The position numbers were made by a program, and so were the translations under genes. A stretch of DNA of 64,000 bases. Source: Paraspadella gotoi (taxonomy: Eukaryota > Chaetognatha). Each line of letters starts with the position of its first letter. The first letter of the stretch is position 1. Positions 46,129 to 58,300 of this stretch are shown here, piece by piece. The notes under the pieces are model-generated. The model searched no databases, was not told the DNA's origin, and worked only from the letters and a program-made list of their open reading frames with translations. The stretch lies in NCBI GenBank assembly GCA_051294375.1, contig JBJCIZ010000040.1, positions 100,785 through 164,784 of the forward strand. Reading direction: 5' to 3'.

Positions 46129-47304
46129 GTAAGTACATAATGACCTTTCAAACAGCGATCCGTGACGTCGCAATTCAAACATATGTAAAACCACGCCTAA
46201 ACATTTCATTAAATACCATAATAAAACTCATAATTTATAAAAAATGTAATTATTAACTGAAAAAAGAGTAGCCCAGGTTTATTTAAGTACCAGACGAATT
46301 GATAAAGAAAGAAAATGCTTGATTTATTCACTTTAGGGCCTGCAGGTATACTCTTTGAAGAGCCGAGCATTATGGTTGATCAATGATAAAATAACTGAGT
46401 TATTATAAACAAACTATAGCACGCCATTAATTCTCTGAATCACAATATAATCCAGTTTTACGGCTAGTGATTAGGAGCCAATGTAAAACAAAGTATTTTT
46501 GATATCTAATCTCACTTCTGATGGATCAACATGGGCTGGTTTCATTTTTTTCCATTATCTATTTTATGAGCACATCAAATGTATGCTCCCAAGCAAATTT
46601 TTTCAACACAAGTTGTTACTCTATCAAAATGAGCGACTACAGGAAAAAAAACAATCTTTGCGCGTCCTGATTTGATGAAAGTTTTATTTATTCTTATTTA
46701 TTAAGTTAACAAAGGGATAAAAGATGGCATTTCAATCAGCTGCTTGCCTCTCCAGACTTTTTTGAATTTTTTTCTTTAAAAACTTTTAAAAACTATTCTA
46801 ATACTGCGATAATCTTTTTAGTTATAATTATTGTAATGCATTCTAATGAGTAACAAAACTCTTTTTTTTTTGTAATAAACTTTAAAAAATATTTCAACCA
46901 TAGTGGAGTGACAGTCGGTGAACTACCTGCTGTTATATTATTCAATAATATAGTAGACTTTTTCCAAAAAAAAGTCAACTTCCAGGATAAAACCATTCTC
47001 AAAACTAAAACAAAGCAAGTTTTTTCCAAATATGGGCAGAATAATAAAAGAAAGAAGGCAATTTTGTTTAAAGAGCAATAGTCATTATGTTCATTCAAAA
47101 CAAAAATAACTCATTTTTAATTATATAAGTGCAAAACATAACATTGTGAAAAAATACTAAGCAAATGAGGAACTAAAAAAGCAATAACGCTGACGTCAAT
47201 AAATTAAATTTCATAAATATTTTAATTGTCGGTTATTCTCAAAATATTTATTTCTATTGTAAATTCTTATTTACCATTTTTTCACTTATATTTTTTTTCC
47301 TCAG

Positions 47305-48611
47305 AAATGATCTTGGTGAGACGATGTGTTTAGACTGAGTCCTGAGAACTCTATAATATAAAAGCCCAATGGAAATAAGAAATGTTCCCCCATCGTCCCG
47401 AGGGCCTATGCCAATAAAAAAGGATCGGAAAAATGTACTGATTGCAAGCCTGGAACATAAGTTAATTTAGGTCGCAAGAACTGGATTTGTCAAACAATGT
47501 AGCATGGGTGAATACCACCTAAAAAGAAGGCAGCTAAAAGTGAGATGTAAAACAAGGAAAGTTATCCCAATGCTGGAGCAGTCACAAATGTACTTTTATG
47601 TCCTAAAAGGATTTTTCATCAGAAATCAAGGATAGTAAGGAAGGGAAAATGTGAGAAATGTCTACGCAAGGATTTTTAACAGTCTAAAATGGAACCATTT
47701 CCATGTAAACCTTGTTTAGAAGGATCATATTGCTAAATAGTGTCAGGCAGATATAAAGTGATTTGTTGCAAAATGCACAAAGCTGGTATATACCAGCCAT
47801 TAAAGTACAGCCAGCATGAAATGTTTGGCATGTTCTCCCACAGGTTACTTTTTCACTTGAAGGAGGCAGTGAAATGCGAAAAATAAGTCCAACTCGGAAG
47901 CGGGATGACTAATCAGCAGTAGCGGGTACTGGAGACAATGGAATGGTAATATAAATTCATGCTGGTACACTTATTCTGATGTGTTACAAAGCGGGTATCA
48001 GCTAGTTGCCAAAAAATGCCTAAACAAACTATTATCATTTGACAAAAGAAGGTGGAACACAAGTCTAGATTACTGAAGGAGTGCAAAAGTGGAACTAAAT
48101 AGTAAAGCCGAAGCCCTTTGGTGGCAATGGCTGTAATCTGGAGAAAGAATATGGTAGAATAAAATTTGCAAAAAACACTTGGCAAACCAGGATCAATGAA
48201 CAACAAGAGAACCCAAAAAGAACAACCAGCTGAATGGTGCTTTTTTTGGAAGAAAAATGCTCTTCTAGAGTTAATGGTATGCAATATGTGGGACATCAAA
48301 AACTTTCCGCAGGATATGGCCAAAATTTCCTTTTCTTTAAAATTTAATACTGCTTAAAAGAATTAATGGATTTTACTATTGATAACTGTTAGAAACAAAA
48401 GCAGACCTAATCAACACTAAAAACTTTTTATTATGGAACAATGACCCTCGATTGGTACAAGAGGAAAAGTCAATGACTAGTGGTTGTATGTTGCCACAGA
48501 GAATAGTTTTGAAAGGTGTGAATTTTAATACAAATAAGTTTCGAGTTGTATGGTTCGTTATCAAAAAAAATATGGGCGAAAAGAGTGCTGCGGTCCGATA
48601 CTCCAATTAGG
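47305..48611 (+). pseudogene. Mirror copy of exon 5, frameshifted
   Basis: It begins after TTCCTCAG and ends at AG|GGTAAG, like 31,752-32,936, but is about 120 bases longer because of many small insertions. No long frame survives. Confidence 0.7.
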
Positions 48612-49604
48612 GTAAGAAAAATTCAAACTAATACTCAAATATCATTAAATTATCTTAATTATAAAACCTATTCGGGTTGCTCTTTAGTCAAGGTCCTGCG
48701 GTATTCTTTTAAGTTTAGACTAACTTACAAAAATACATGCCATATACAACTATACCTACTACCTATATTCCTCTCCTATTTAAGAGAATATTATAGTCAA
48801 TGCCAATATTCATTATTTCAAACTTTAAACCCCGAATAAATCTAAAATGCAATGTTTAATAAAGTCATTAAAAAAGTAAAATAAGGTTAATAATATAAAG
48901 TATAAAAAAGTATAGCAATTGGTTAATAAAATATAAACATATAAAAGTTATGTGAAAAATAGTTTTTTTAAATACCCAAAAGGTAGTTGTTTTGGTTTTC
49001 AGCTGTTAACAGCGAATTCAGATAAATAACAGTTATGTATCTAATCTTGCAATTTCTTTTTTATATTAATACAATTCACAAACAAATATTCATAATTTTA
49101 TAGTTTTTCAATGTGGTTAAAAAAATAAAAATATTATAGAAAATGATTTAATATTAATCAAATTTTTATTAATATGCGATCTTTAAGATAAAATGATTTT
49201 AATTTTATAACTTGGCTTTATAAATTTTTTAAAATAAAATTAATAAAAATCAGTTAGAAATTTAATATAATCACTTTTTAAAAACTATTTATATATTTTA
49301 AATTTTAAAAATTAAAAATTTATTCATAATCAAACTATAAAAAATAATATTGATTAATAATATACATATTATTAAAATATTTTTAATAGTAAATGAATAA
49401 AACAAATTATTAATTTTTTAAAATCAAATCAAATAAATATAAAAAGCTAACTGAAAAATATTATATTGAAATAACATATTTTAATAAAGCATAAAAATAT
49501 GTTTGGTTTATATATTTGTTATTTTAAAGGAACATTAAAAACTTACTTCTAAAATACTTTATAACAGATACTTAAAAATTATTTTCTATATTAAAAAAAT
49601 AATT

Positions 49605-50290
49605 AGTGACTAAAATCCCAACTAACGGCGTATCATCAGCGGCCATTGGTGCGGAGGCAAAGTCATTCGCCTTCCCAACCCAAAGTCCGGAGGTTCTAGC
49701 CGGTGGTCGTCTGGCAGTTAAGAGGAGACGGGGCGCTTAACGCGCCTGATAACATGGTGTTACAGCCTGATTCCGAAGCTCAGGGACTGTATATTGGAAC
49801 GGTCTATTCATTAACACTTATCAATCTTTACTAGTCCTCTTGCATTGGTGAGCCCGAAATTCACCGAACACAACAGCAACAACAACACTTTCAAGGCGAC
49901 ATGCCTCAACCTGGCCCGTGCACTTTCCGCCCACAACACATCAGCGCGACATGCCTAAATTGGTGACAAACATTCCACCAAACAAGCAACAATTCACTGA
50001 AAGAGACACAACAGACATGCTTACTTAACGGGGAGGGGGGATGTAATAGTGGACTAAATCACTAAAACGGCGTTCAATGCAGACGGCCATGTGGTGCCGG
50101 AGGCAAGTCCATTCGCTCTCCGCAACCCAAAGGTCTCGGCGGAGATATATAGCCCGAGTGGTCGTCTGCAGTTAAGAGGGACACGGGCGCTTAACGCCTG
50201 TAACCTGGATGTTACAGCCTGATCCAAAGCTCAGGGACTGACTTAAATATTGGAACAGCGGTTCTGTCATTAACACTTTATCAATAATAT
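49605..50290 (+). mobile_element. Mirror copy of the TRIM
   Basis: Two LTR copies with primer-site sequence TTGGTGAGCCCGA at about 49,845 and polypurine tract GGGGAGGGGGG near 50,030. It is the same element as 30,154-30,806 in reverse, with small indels. Confidence 0.7.
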
Positions 50291-50879
50291 AGCTGTCTCT
50301 TCAATAATATAATTTTTTTTAAAATCTTTGGTGTATTTAAGAATGGTTAACATATGATTTTAATTTTTTTTTATTAATTTTTTTAAATTTAAAATGTTTT
50401 CCTAATAGTCAAAAAATATATAATATAAGTTACTATTGTTTAAAAGACATTCAATTATTATTATAATTAAACCATTTAATTATAAGAAATAGTTAACAGA
50501 TTAAGTTATTACAAATGAAAAAAGCAGCCCTATGGGGTATAAAATTTTAAAGCCCTATGGACATACAAATTATAATTGCCCCTAGAATTTGTGAAGATCC
50601 TGCAGGGGAGTTAGCCCCAATTGGCTTAAAAATTGTTCCCACTAGGGTGGACCCATGTAAAAGAGTTTCAAGTCCCGCTTAGGGTGCCCTGCGGGAATGG
50701 TCCCCTAGCTTAACACCATGGCCAGCGTAGTTGAGGATGATAAATCGATGATTGCCCCATAGTGGATCTTAACAAGGGTCACCCTTGATGGCTAAACAAA
50801 TTATCCCCCTGGGCTGGCCCAAGGAGCAAGTTTTTCAGTGCACCCTGGACGCGACCTACCTTTAGCTATATACCCGTCT

Positions 50880-52015
50880 TTCCAGTAAATATTTAATCAT
50901 TAAGCCAAGATATTGGCCTTTAAAGGTTTGCTAAATGATGCCAAAAAAAAGTAGCAAATTAGATAAAAGGCGCTTTGGCCTTTGTGGCTAGCAAGCCTCC
51001 CACTCAACCTTAACCCTAAACCAGGTCATAATAAGTATTCTCAGCTCATGACTTCTCTAGCAAGCTACTTTGATAACCTTAATCTTAACACGGGCCTTCT
51101 ATTTCACACCAAATTAGAACCTGAACTCTAGAATTACCTGTGGGCCTCTCCTCCAACCTAAACCTTTTATTCATTTGCAAGCCTCAACCCTAATCTTAAT
51201 GTCCCTGGTATAAGCCTGATTAAGTATTGCGATTTTGCAATTTGAACAGGCTCAGAAAAGGACAGTAAGCTTGGGTTAGGGTTAGGAAAGGTACTTGGGA
51301 AGGAAATTAAGGATTAAAACTAACCTCACAGCCTTTGCCAATTCCTGTCCATCCCTTTCCCTCAACCTCAATCCTAACCCAGCCAAGGCTAAACTTTAAT
51401 CCCGAACATCCCTGGCCAGTACCTTTCCCTTATTCAGGCCTCATGTCTGTCAGCAAGGCCTTTGCCTTACCTCCTAAATTAAAAATTAACATTAAGGTAC
51501 TCAACCTTGATGGCACAGATATAGCTAACAGCAAAAATTATCATTTGGCCAGGGTTGCTATGATTAAGTAGTGCCGATTTTTCAATTTGGACACAGGCTC
51601 AGAAAAGGACAGGAAGCTTGGGCTTAGGTTAGGGAGTACTGAGGAAGGAATTAAGGATTAAAGTTTGGCCTTATTGATGGCCAGGAGGGTTAGTGGTAAG
51701 AGAGAGATGACAGATATTAGGGTTAGAGTTGAGGCTCAGAGTGTTAGGGTTAGGCTTAGGGTTAGGGCTAGGTTAGTTAGATAATCCCAAGCAAGGGAAA
51801 CTGATTAAGAATAAGGGTTTTGCTTAGGGTTAGGGTTGAGTGAGAGGCGTGCTAGCCTGCAAAGGCCAAGTCGCCCTTCCATCTAATTTGCTACTTTCTT
51901 CTTGCATCACTCTGTTAAACTTTTTAAAGTCCAATATCTTTGTTTAAAGATTTAGATTTAAAATACCTTAGACAGTTCTATTTGTTTAACCAGATGGTAA
52001 AATTTCATTAAAATT
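50880..52015. repeat. Inverted repeat with TTAGGG-like tracts
   Basis: GCCTTTAAAGG..AGTAGCAAATTAGAT near 50,915-50,970 is mirrored near 51,885-51,935. Inside are degenerate CCTAACCCTAA tracts on the left half and TTAGGGTTAGGG tracts on the right (51,720-51,840), plus a direct repeat of about 340 bp period (AGGCTCAGAAAAGGACAG at 51,249 and 51,595). It resembles the telomere-like long-TIR element in style but not in sequence. No gene. Confidence 0.5.
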
Positions 52016-52378
52016 AGTGGAGTGGTTTGGTCAGGGCCAATTTGGCTTAAAAAAGTATGAATTTTTAACCTAAAGCCTTTTGTAATAATATTTTTATAAC
52101 ATTATTTATAAACCAAAACAAAAAATGTAATATTAAGGTTATTGGTAACTTTATTTTGATTAATTTAAGTATGCTGGCTGAATAACAGCTTATTTTTTTC
52201 TAAAAATCCAGAATTTTTAAAACTGGAAGTGGTTCGACGCAAAAACTGGCGTGGAAAATCCATAATGAGCATCCAAAGAAATTTTTTATTGTGATATTCG
52301 TTTTCTCCACGAAATTTGGCACAAGAACTTTGCAGGTATCAGGAACTTTCATAAATGTATGATATTTCTGGGACCTCT

Positions 52379-53165
52379 AGTAAGGAAGGTATGACCTGTA
52401 TTTGAAAAATAACCAAAACCAATCCCAAGTCAACTCACTATACTCTGAGGTTATAAAGAATAACTCAAAAACAATGATTAGCAAAACAATCAGAAGCGCT
52501 CTGTGGATTGTGGTGTAAATAGCTGTAAAGAGCCTACTTGACTGCAGAATACTCAAAGATGGCTTCCAGAAAAGCCTCATTCAGAACATCACGGATAGTC
52601 ATAACAAAGCCTCACCTAAATATAAGTTCTAAAGAACTAAAAGTACAAACTAAGAAGATCAGGCTAAAAGAAAAAAAAGAAGTATTAGAGGCTTTCTACA
52701 AAATCAGTCGATATTAAATGAGGGGGCAGTACATAAAACACTGAGCTCTATTGAAAATCCGCAGGATGGATGCCAAATAAACACTTCAATATCAATGGCT
52801 GCGCGGCCATCCCACAAAACAAATACGTTGGCGGAGCCGGACAACCAATTGGATATGGAGCAACCTCAAATTTGTGGTATTGATCAAATGTCATGGGACA
52901 ATCAATGCAACAGCTGTCTACCGACATGGGGACTTGCTCGCCCTACTCCAGCAGTCGCAACAAGTTCCACAAACGATCACACAGAGTTTCACAGATATCA
53001 GCCATCAAGGAGTGACACCAAAGATTCTAGTGACAGTGCAATGGATTGGCCAAGCACAGAGATACCCTCTTTAACCAGGGGGAAACATGAGCTAAGTACA
53101 ATTTATAGAAGGCCACCCAATGCAAATTAATGTGACTATCTGGCAACCTGTCCAGGGAAGAGTAA
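52379..53165. other. Possible Penelope-like element 5' flank, no recognised domain
   Basis: Two overlapping open frames (52,795-53,130 and 52,874-53,074) show no family resemblance. No reverse transcriptase motif is visible upstream of the endonuclease fragment. Confidence 0.3.
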
Positions 53166-53169
53166 CTAA

Positions 53170-53436
53170 CCCTGCACAGCAGCATATGTGTGTGAGACAG
53201 GCATATCTCTAAAAGATCGATTTAAACAACTGTCCAAAGACTCAAGAGGCCACTTCCTGTCAGCCATAGCAAAGCATGTAGCAGGCACAGGACATCTGTT
53301 CTGGAAGAATGACTGTCTCATGCTGGTCCATGATTACAATTGTTACACCAGAGGTATTAGAGAGCATATTTATATTAAGGCCCTCGAGCCCTCTCTCGAC
53401 AATTTCAATTTCCTCCAATCAATGATTCAGTTATAA
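53170..53436 (+). pseudogene. Penelope-like GIY-YIG endonuclease fragment
   Basis: The frame reads YVCETGISLKDRFKQ near the start, then AIAKHVAGTGHLFW, then RGIREHIYIKALEPSLDN. This is the pattern of the C-terminal GIY-YIG nuclease of Penelope-like retroelements: YxGETG with an Arg-containing helix, AxAxH...GH, then RxxREAxxI. The first GIY half is missing or out of frame, and the Gly of YIG is Cys here, so it is probably dead. It ends at TAA (53,434-53,436). The catalytic Glu of REH is present. It is followed within 200 bp by the GATGATAACC minisatellite. Confidence 0.65.
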
Positions 53437-53639
53437 AAAGCGTGCCCGACTCCATCATATCTGCACAATGGTTCCCCTGTCTCTACTCAATGAGTCAGCC
53501 GGAGGCCTCTCAATTGGCAATAGGAATTCGTTGCCTCTACTCCTTTCTGAAAGAAAGAGAAGTGCTTTAGCAACAAGAATGAATAACCGCCCGCCTTACC
53601 GTCAGGTGGGAAAAAGGTCCTCGGCAGGTGGATTGTGCT

Positions 53640-53790
53640 TGATAACCAAATATTGATGCGAAGATAACCAAATGATTGATGCGATGATAACTAAATATTA
53701 ATGCGATGATAACCAATAATATATGCGATGATAACCAAATGATTGATGCGATGATAGTCATTCATTGACGCAATGAATCATTCATCATAA
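53640..53790 (-). repeat. GATGATAACC minisatellite
   Basis: About five copies of a 24-28-bp unit (ATTGATGCGATGATAACCAA), the inverted counterpart of 13,490-13,797 and 22,990-23,262. It connects the endonuclease fragment with the GA-rich unit. Confidence 0.8.
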
Positions 53791-53799
53791 ATAAAATAA

Positions 53800-54500
53800 A
53801 CAAATGTGTGTAAGAGTGAAAGAGAGAGAGAAAGAGAGAGAGAGAGAAAAAGAAAGAGAGAGAGAAAGAAAGAGAATAAATCCACGAAAATCTCGGATGT
53901 AAATTTGGGATTTTGCATTGAGAAAAAAGCGCGGAATAAAATGGCAATAATAAAAGTTTTTAAAAGGAAAAAAATAATCAAAATTTTTCAAAAAACGATC
54001 ACGCAAGAGATCGTACAGAGAGAGAGAGAGAGAGAGAGACAGAAAGAGAAAAACAGACAGAGCAGAAGGGAAAGAGAGAGAAAGCTGGACAGCCGCTGGA
54101 AGGCAGCTGTACAGTCACTGCAGAGCCTGAACTCATTTTTAAAGAGTTCAGAAAAGGCAGCAACTGACAAAAATCGCAAAAAATATATATATATAATTTA
54201 AAGAAATAAAAGAATGGAAAAAATGTTATAATTGTTTACAATGCAATACAGCTCATAAAAGATTTTATTTTTATTTGTATTAAAATTAAGATATAGCTTC
54301 TCATTAAAAAGGTCTTTTGATTTCACATGTTTTTTATTGATTCAAGGATTTTTTTATGAATTTCATCTTCAATCTTACTTACTGCAATATGTGAATTAGA
54401 TTAAAGCATTTCTATATAATAATTTGGATATTATATTGAGTACTATAATTTCATTTGCATATTGTGTAAATCATAATGAAGTGAAAATTCAAACAAAAAA
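53800..54500 (+). repeat. GA-rich repeat unit
   Basis: Two GA microsatellites flank a shared block, then GGACAGCCGCTGGAAGGCAG and an AT-rich tail. It is the same unit as 21,030-21,850. Predicted Lys/Arg/Glu-rich proteins are microsatellite translations. Confidence 0.75.
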
Positions 54501-54829
54501 TACTTGAATCCAAATGGCTCGATAAAAAGCTTGACACCGACGACGACGACGACGACACAAAGAAGCTCACCCAGCCTACTGGCAAAGCTGGTTCAGGCTC
54601 GATAAAAATTCAGCTGATATTGCTTGGATTGGTGTAGAGAGATGGAAACTTCTCTATACTCTCTCTTGCCCTCATCAATTTTTTTTTCATATTGCGCTGA
54701 TGAAGGCTCGCAAAACAAGAGTTAATTTTTTTATTCTTAATAAAAAATTTAAAACTACAAACGCAACAAAAAGAAGGTTCAACACAATGTTTATTATTAT
54801 CATATTATCTGTCAAAAAATTTAGCTTAC

Positions 54830-56992
54830 GTTCTTTTTTGTTTGCTGTTCCATTTGGACATAAAAATGGGAAGGAAGATCCTCTTATATTCACATAAGTT
54901 CCATTTGGAGCTTCTAAACATTCAATTTGACCTGTATTTGGTTGATAGGTACCTTTACGACAATTTTTACATTCAGAAGCTCCGCTGCCTCTCTGATAAG
55001 TACCATTTTCACAATTTTCACATTTATTGTTATTGTTAGGACTGAATGTACCAGGTCCACAATTTCCATTACATGAAACAGCTCCTTCAAAGGTTGAATT
55101 TGTATCAGGAGGGCAAGAGTGACACCTGCTTCTTCCTTCATGTTTTTGATAAGTATTTCTTGGGCATTTTAAGCAAATTTTGCTTCCAGTTTCATTTGTA
55201 AAATGCCCTGCTTCACAAATGAGACAACTTATACGCCCAGTTTTTGGCTGTTCATAACCTTTAGGACACGGTTTACATTTGGTAGATGCTTTTTTTGTAC
55301 TGAAATGACCTTCTCTACAATCTTTACAAAAATATGAGCCTTCAATATCTGCCATGGTACCTGGAGGACAGGGCATGCAATCTGATCCCCCTTCATGCTT
55401 TGAAAATTTTCCAGCTGGACATCTAGCACAAACTGATCCTCCCTTTTTGGCTGAAAAATGACCTTTAGGACATAATTGACAAGAATCTAATCCTTCACTG
55501 TCTGATATCATCCCTACAGGGCAAGGAGAACAAGCCTTTGCACCAACATTTGGATTGTAAAAACCTCGTGGGCATAGTATACAAGGATGAATTCCTGATT
55601 CTGCTTTATAAGTACCATTTGGGCATAACTCACAAAATTTATCTTCTAATTCTGATTCAGCATACCCAGCAGGACAAGTTTCTACGCAAAAATATTTACC
55701 TCTTTTTTTAATTTTAAAATTCTTACATTCATGACAAGCTGATGAATCTCTAGGTTTATCACACTCTCCTATTTTTTTACATTCTTTATGGCAATCAATA
55801 TAACATGCTCCATCATGTAAAATCCAATAATCATCACATTTTATATTTTCAAGCTTGTATTGCATTAATTCTATGTCTAGAATGTTAACATCCTTTTCTC
55901 CAACTCCGAACGAATAAAAGCGTAGATCCTCTCTATGTCCCCCGTTGTTAAAGTGCTTTGCTGCTAAAACCATCCCATAATCAGTTCCCGGTGTAGATTT
56001 TCCATATTGTATAATCATATTGTTATCTTTCAAGTGGTAAACACAAACGAAAAATGAATCATATAAAATAGTATCACCTAGAGTACCTATACCAGGATCT
56101 ATTCTTGAATAAACTAGTTTAGTTCCCTTATAAATACCTATCCCTTCATAGTTTATTTGTACATAATACCATGTAGAATGTTGTTTGGGAATAACTGCAA
56201 AAATTACAAAAATATCTGATTCTGTTGCTGCAATAAAACTGATGCAAGTATGATTTTTTGTTATATCTAATGAATGTTTGTTTGACCACACCACATTGCA
56301 AGGTATTGCCCCTTTCCTTTCATCTTCACTTTGACTTGAATTTAAAACTGATATCTCTCTTACATTGGCAACTGGAAAATCTTTAAAAACAGGATTTAAA
56401 TTTGGAACAATTTTTGAATTTAGTTCAAAATCTGATTTTGTCATTATTAAAGTTCCTAAATTATCATATGTAAAAATGAGACCATTTATGCAAACAGGGT
56501 ACTTTAAACCTGATGATTCTGGAATAAGACAACCAGTTTGAGGACTCACAGAAGCTGAGTCCGATGTCAAAGAATACCATTTATTTCCCCTGTGCACCAA
56601 ATATATAGTCGCATCTTTTGATAATAATTTTGGAATATCATAAGGTAACCCAAACTGTACTTTGAATCTATCTGTTTTAAGTTTAAAATATGTCAACTTA
56701 TTGGAATCAGATTTATTATTTTTAGCCAGTCCAACTGAAGCAAGAGTGTCCAATTCACAACCTGGTTTTCCTCCTTTTAAATAAAATGAAGAAGATGGTG
56801 AAGGGCCTTCTGTCATATAAATGGTAATGGCGCGTTCAACTGATTTTACTTTTCTAGACATTGCTCTTCTAAAGTGATCTAAACTTTTATATCTGCATGA
56901 AAGTTTTCTTGAATTATGTTCAGTACAACCAAAATCGGAATTTCCAGCAGGAAACATTGAATCCATATTTATGTCTAAAATGTCATCCAATC
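54830..56992 (-). CDS. MACPF/Eph-like gene, exon 2
   Basis: The exon encodes 720 residues plus split codons. The acceptor is TTTTTTTCCATTTAG at 56,993 and the donor GAAC|GTAAGC at 54,829. It starts with GA, which completes a Gly codon with the last G of exon 1, and ends with one base completed by exon 3. Residues about 25-365 are a Cys-poor, beta-rich region of unassigned family (WYYVQINYEGIGIYKG, DLRFYSFGVGEKDVN). About 375-440 are a furin-like Cys-rich stretch. From about 440 to the end there are roughly 15 Eph-receptor-like repeats (CPNGTY, CPRGFY, CPPGTM types). No membrane segment is present. A secreted or surface protein is implied. The reading frame is clean throughout. Confidence 0.9.
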
Positions 56993-57611
56993 CTAAATGG
57001 AAAAAAACATTTCACTATGTGTTCAAAATTACTAAATGAACTGAAGATGTTTTAGTATTTTTATTTACTAACTTCTTCAGACAGTTAAGTAAAAATTCAA
57101 ATATGACAAAAAGTGTTTTTCTTTTTTGAGACAGGATCAGTTCTGTCCCTTCTTTCAAAATTATTTGAAGAAATTTGTTTTTAAAGAAATTTGTTTTTAA
57201 AGAAATCTTATAAACAATAAGGAATAAATGATATGATAAGTAAAAAGAAAAGTAATGCGGCGAAACAACTTGGAATAACCGTTCCTTGTTAGTCACTTTT
57301 CGGTCGGTCGGTCCGTCGATATGTCTGTCCGTCAGTCTGTCCCACTTACGTTAAAAACGCTTATAACTTGCCTATAGTTTTTTGCTCATTTGTTAAAAAT
57401 CAAATCTAAGCGACTACTGGCGCTGCCTTTTGAATCATTTATCATAAAAATAGTTTTAAAAAAATTATACTTTGAGTAGACAACTTTTTATGAGCTGTCT
57501 GAATCTAAAAATTTAAAAATTTTCCCTTATGTTATTTTCCTTTTTTTCGTTGTGTATTGATATTTAGAGAAAAGAGTTTCAATTTGGTAGCAACAACGAA
57601 TTTATTTTTAT

Positions 57612-57662
57612 TATTGAACGGACATGTTTCAGATCATAGTACGAACCTTCATCAGCGCAAAA
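57612..57662 (-). ncRNA. Hammerhead ribozyme in the intron
   Basis: The minus strand has CTGATGA (57,655-57,649), a stem II of AGGTT/GATCT with wobbles, GAAAC (57,630-57,626), ATGTC and then CGTTC. Core nucleotides are complete, the cleavage triplet is GTC, and stem I is about three pairs (GCG/CGT). CAATAATAAAAAT and TTCGTTGTTGC follow, as in the other copies. It is antisense to nothing: it lies on the same strand as the host pre-mRNA, so it would be present in the transcript. Confidence 0.6.
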
Positions 57663-57899
57663 GGTTTTGACAATTGGTGAAATTTGTGCATTAAGGAAAA
57701 GTGTGAAAGAGAGAGAGAGAGAGACAAAGAGAGAGAGGGCAAAGTTTTCCAACACAGAGTTGAGACAGAACAGTGGTAGGAATGGCAGTTTTCCTAACGG
57801 GCGCGGTCAGAAAAGCATATGCCACCTTTTCTGAACACATTGAGAAGGTCATGGTTGCCAAAAATATTTTTTTAATGGATTGTAATTGTTAGTTTTTCC

Positions 57900-58300
57900 T
57901 TTCTTTTTGTTGGTTTTTGAATTATATTGAAAAATATTTTTATTTTCATGACGACTTTTATTTGTAATAAAAACAGACAGGTTTTGAGCAGTAGTTCTGC
58001 TCTACATCAGTCTTTTGTGTTTTGAAATACAAATTGGTTTTAGATTAAAAAAATTGAGTGAGAGGGAGGGAAAGACAGCGAGAGAATGAGTGCTCAAAGC
58101 TTCCAACATAGATTTGAGGGAATGGTAAGTTAGATGGCTGCCCTAACCATCTTTCTCTATCTCTCTCTCTTTTGCTTTTTCTCTCTCCTTCCCTCTCACT
58201 CAATTTTTTAACTAAAACCAATTTGTATTTCAAAACACGAAGCAGTGATGAAGAGCAAAAGTATTGCTAAAAACATGTCTGTTATAATTAATTTGTTTGA
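57900..58300. mobile_element. ~400-bp element with inverted termini and degenerate hammerheads
   Basis: The left terminus (about 57,925-58,070) and right terminus (58,190-58,300) are inverted copies sharing TTTGTATTTCAAAACAC and CTCACTCAATTTTTT. Each holds a worn hammerhead: CTGATGT...CTCAAAAC on the minus strand at about 57,972-58,010, and GTGATGA...CTAAAAAC on the plus strand at about 58,240-58,285. GA/CT tracts lie inside. This is a smaller version of the 1 kb hammerhead element. Confidence 0.55.

Larger units (their letters stand above)
41036..50855. repeat. Right arm of the ~21 kb inverted duplication, indel-rich
   Basis: Reverse complement of 29,632-38,815. Differences from the left arm are mostly one- or two-base insertions and deletions spread evenly through exons, introns and mobile elements. 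That pattern suits uncorrected read sequence better than selection or ordinary decay. Non-exon parts (for example the long-TIR element at 42,250-44,250, AT-rich introns 44,900-45,890 and 46,129-47,304, TRIM 49,605-50,290) add nothing not seen in the left arm. Confidence 0.8.

Noticed and set aside
53806-54201. Lys/Arg/Glu-rich and Ser/Leu/Phe-rich open frames over GA/CT tracts (also 21.0-23.0, 25.7, 58.1, 63.4 kb)
   Set aside because: They are direct translations of microsatellites, with no sequence outside the tract that supports a protein.
54690-54725. A further hammerhead (GCTGATGAAGGCTCG)
   Set aside because: CTGATGA is present, but no GAAA box or closing stem follows. At most it is a broken remnant.
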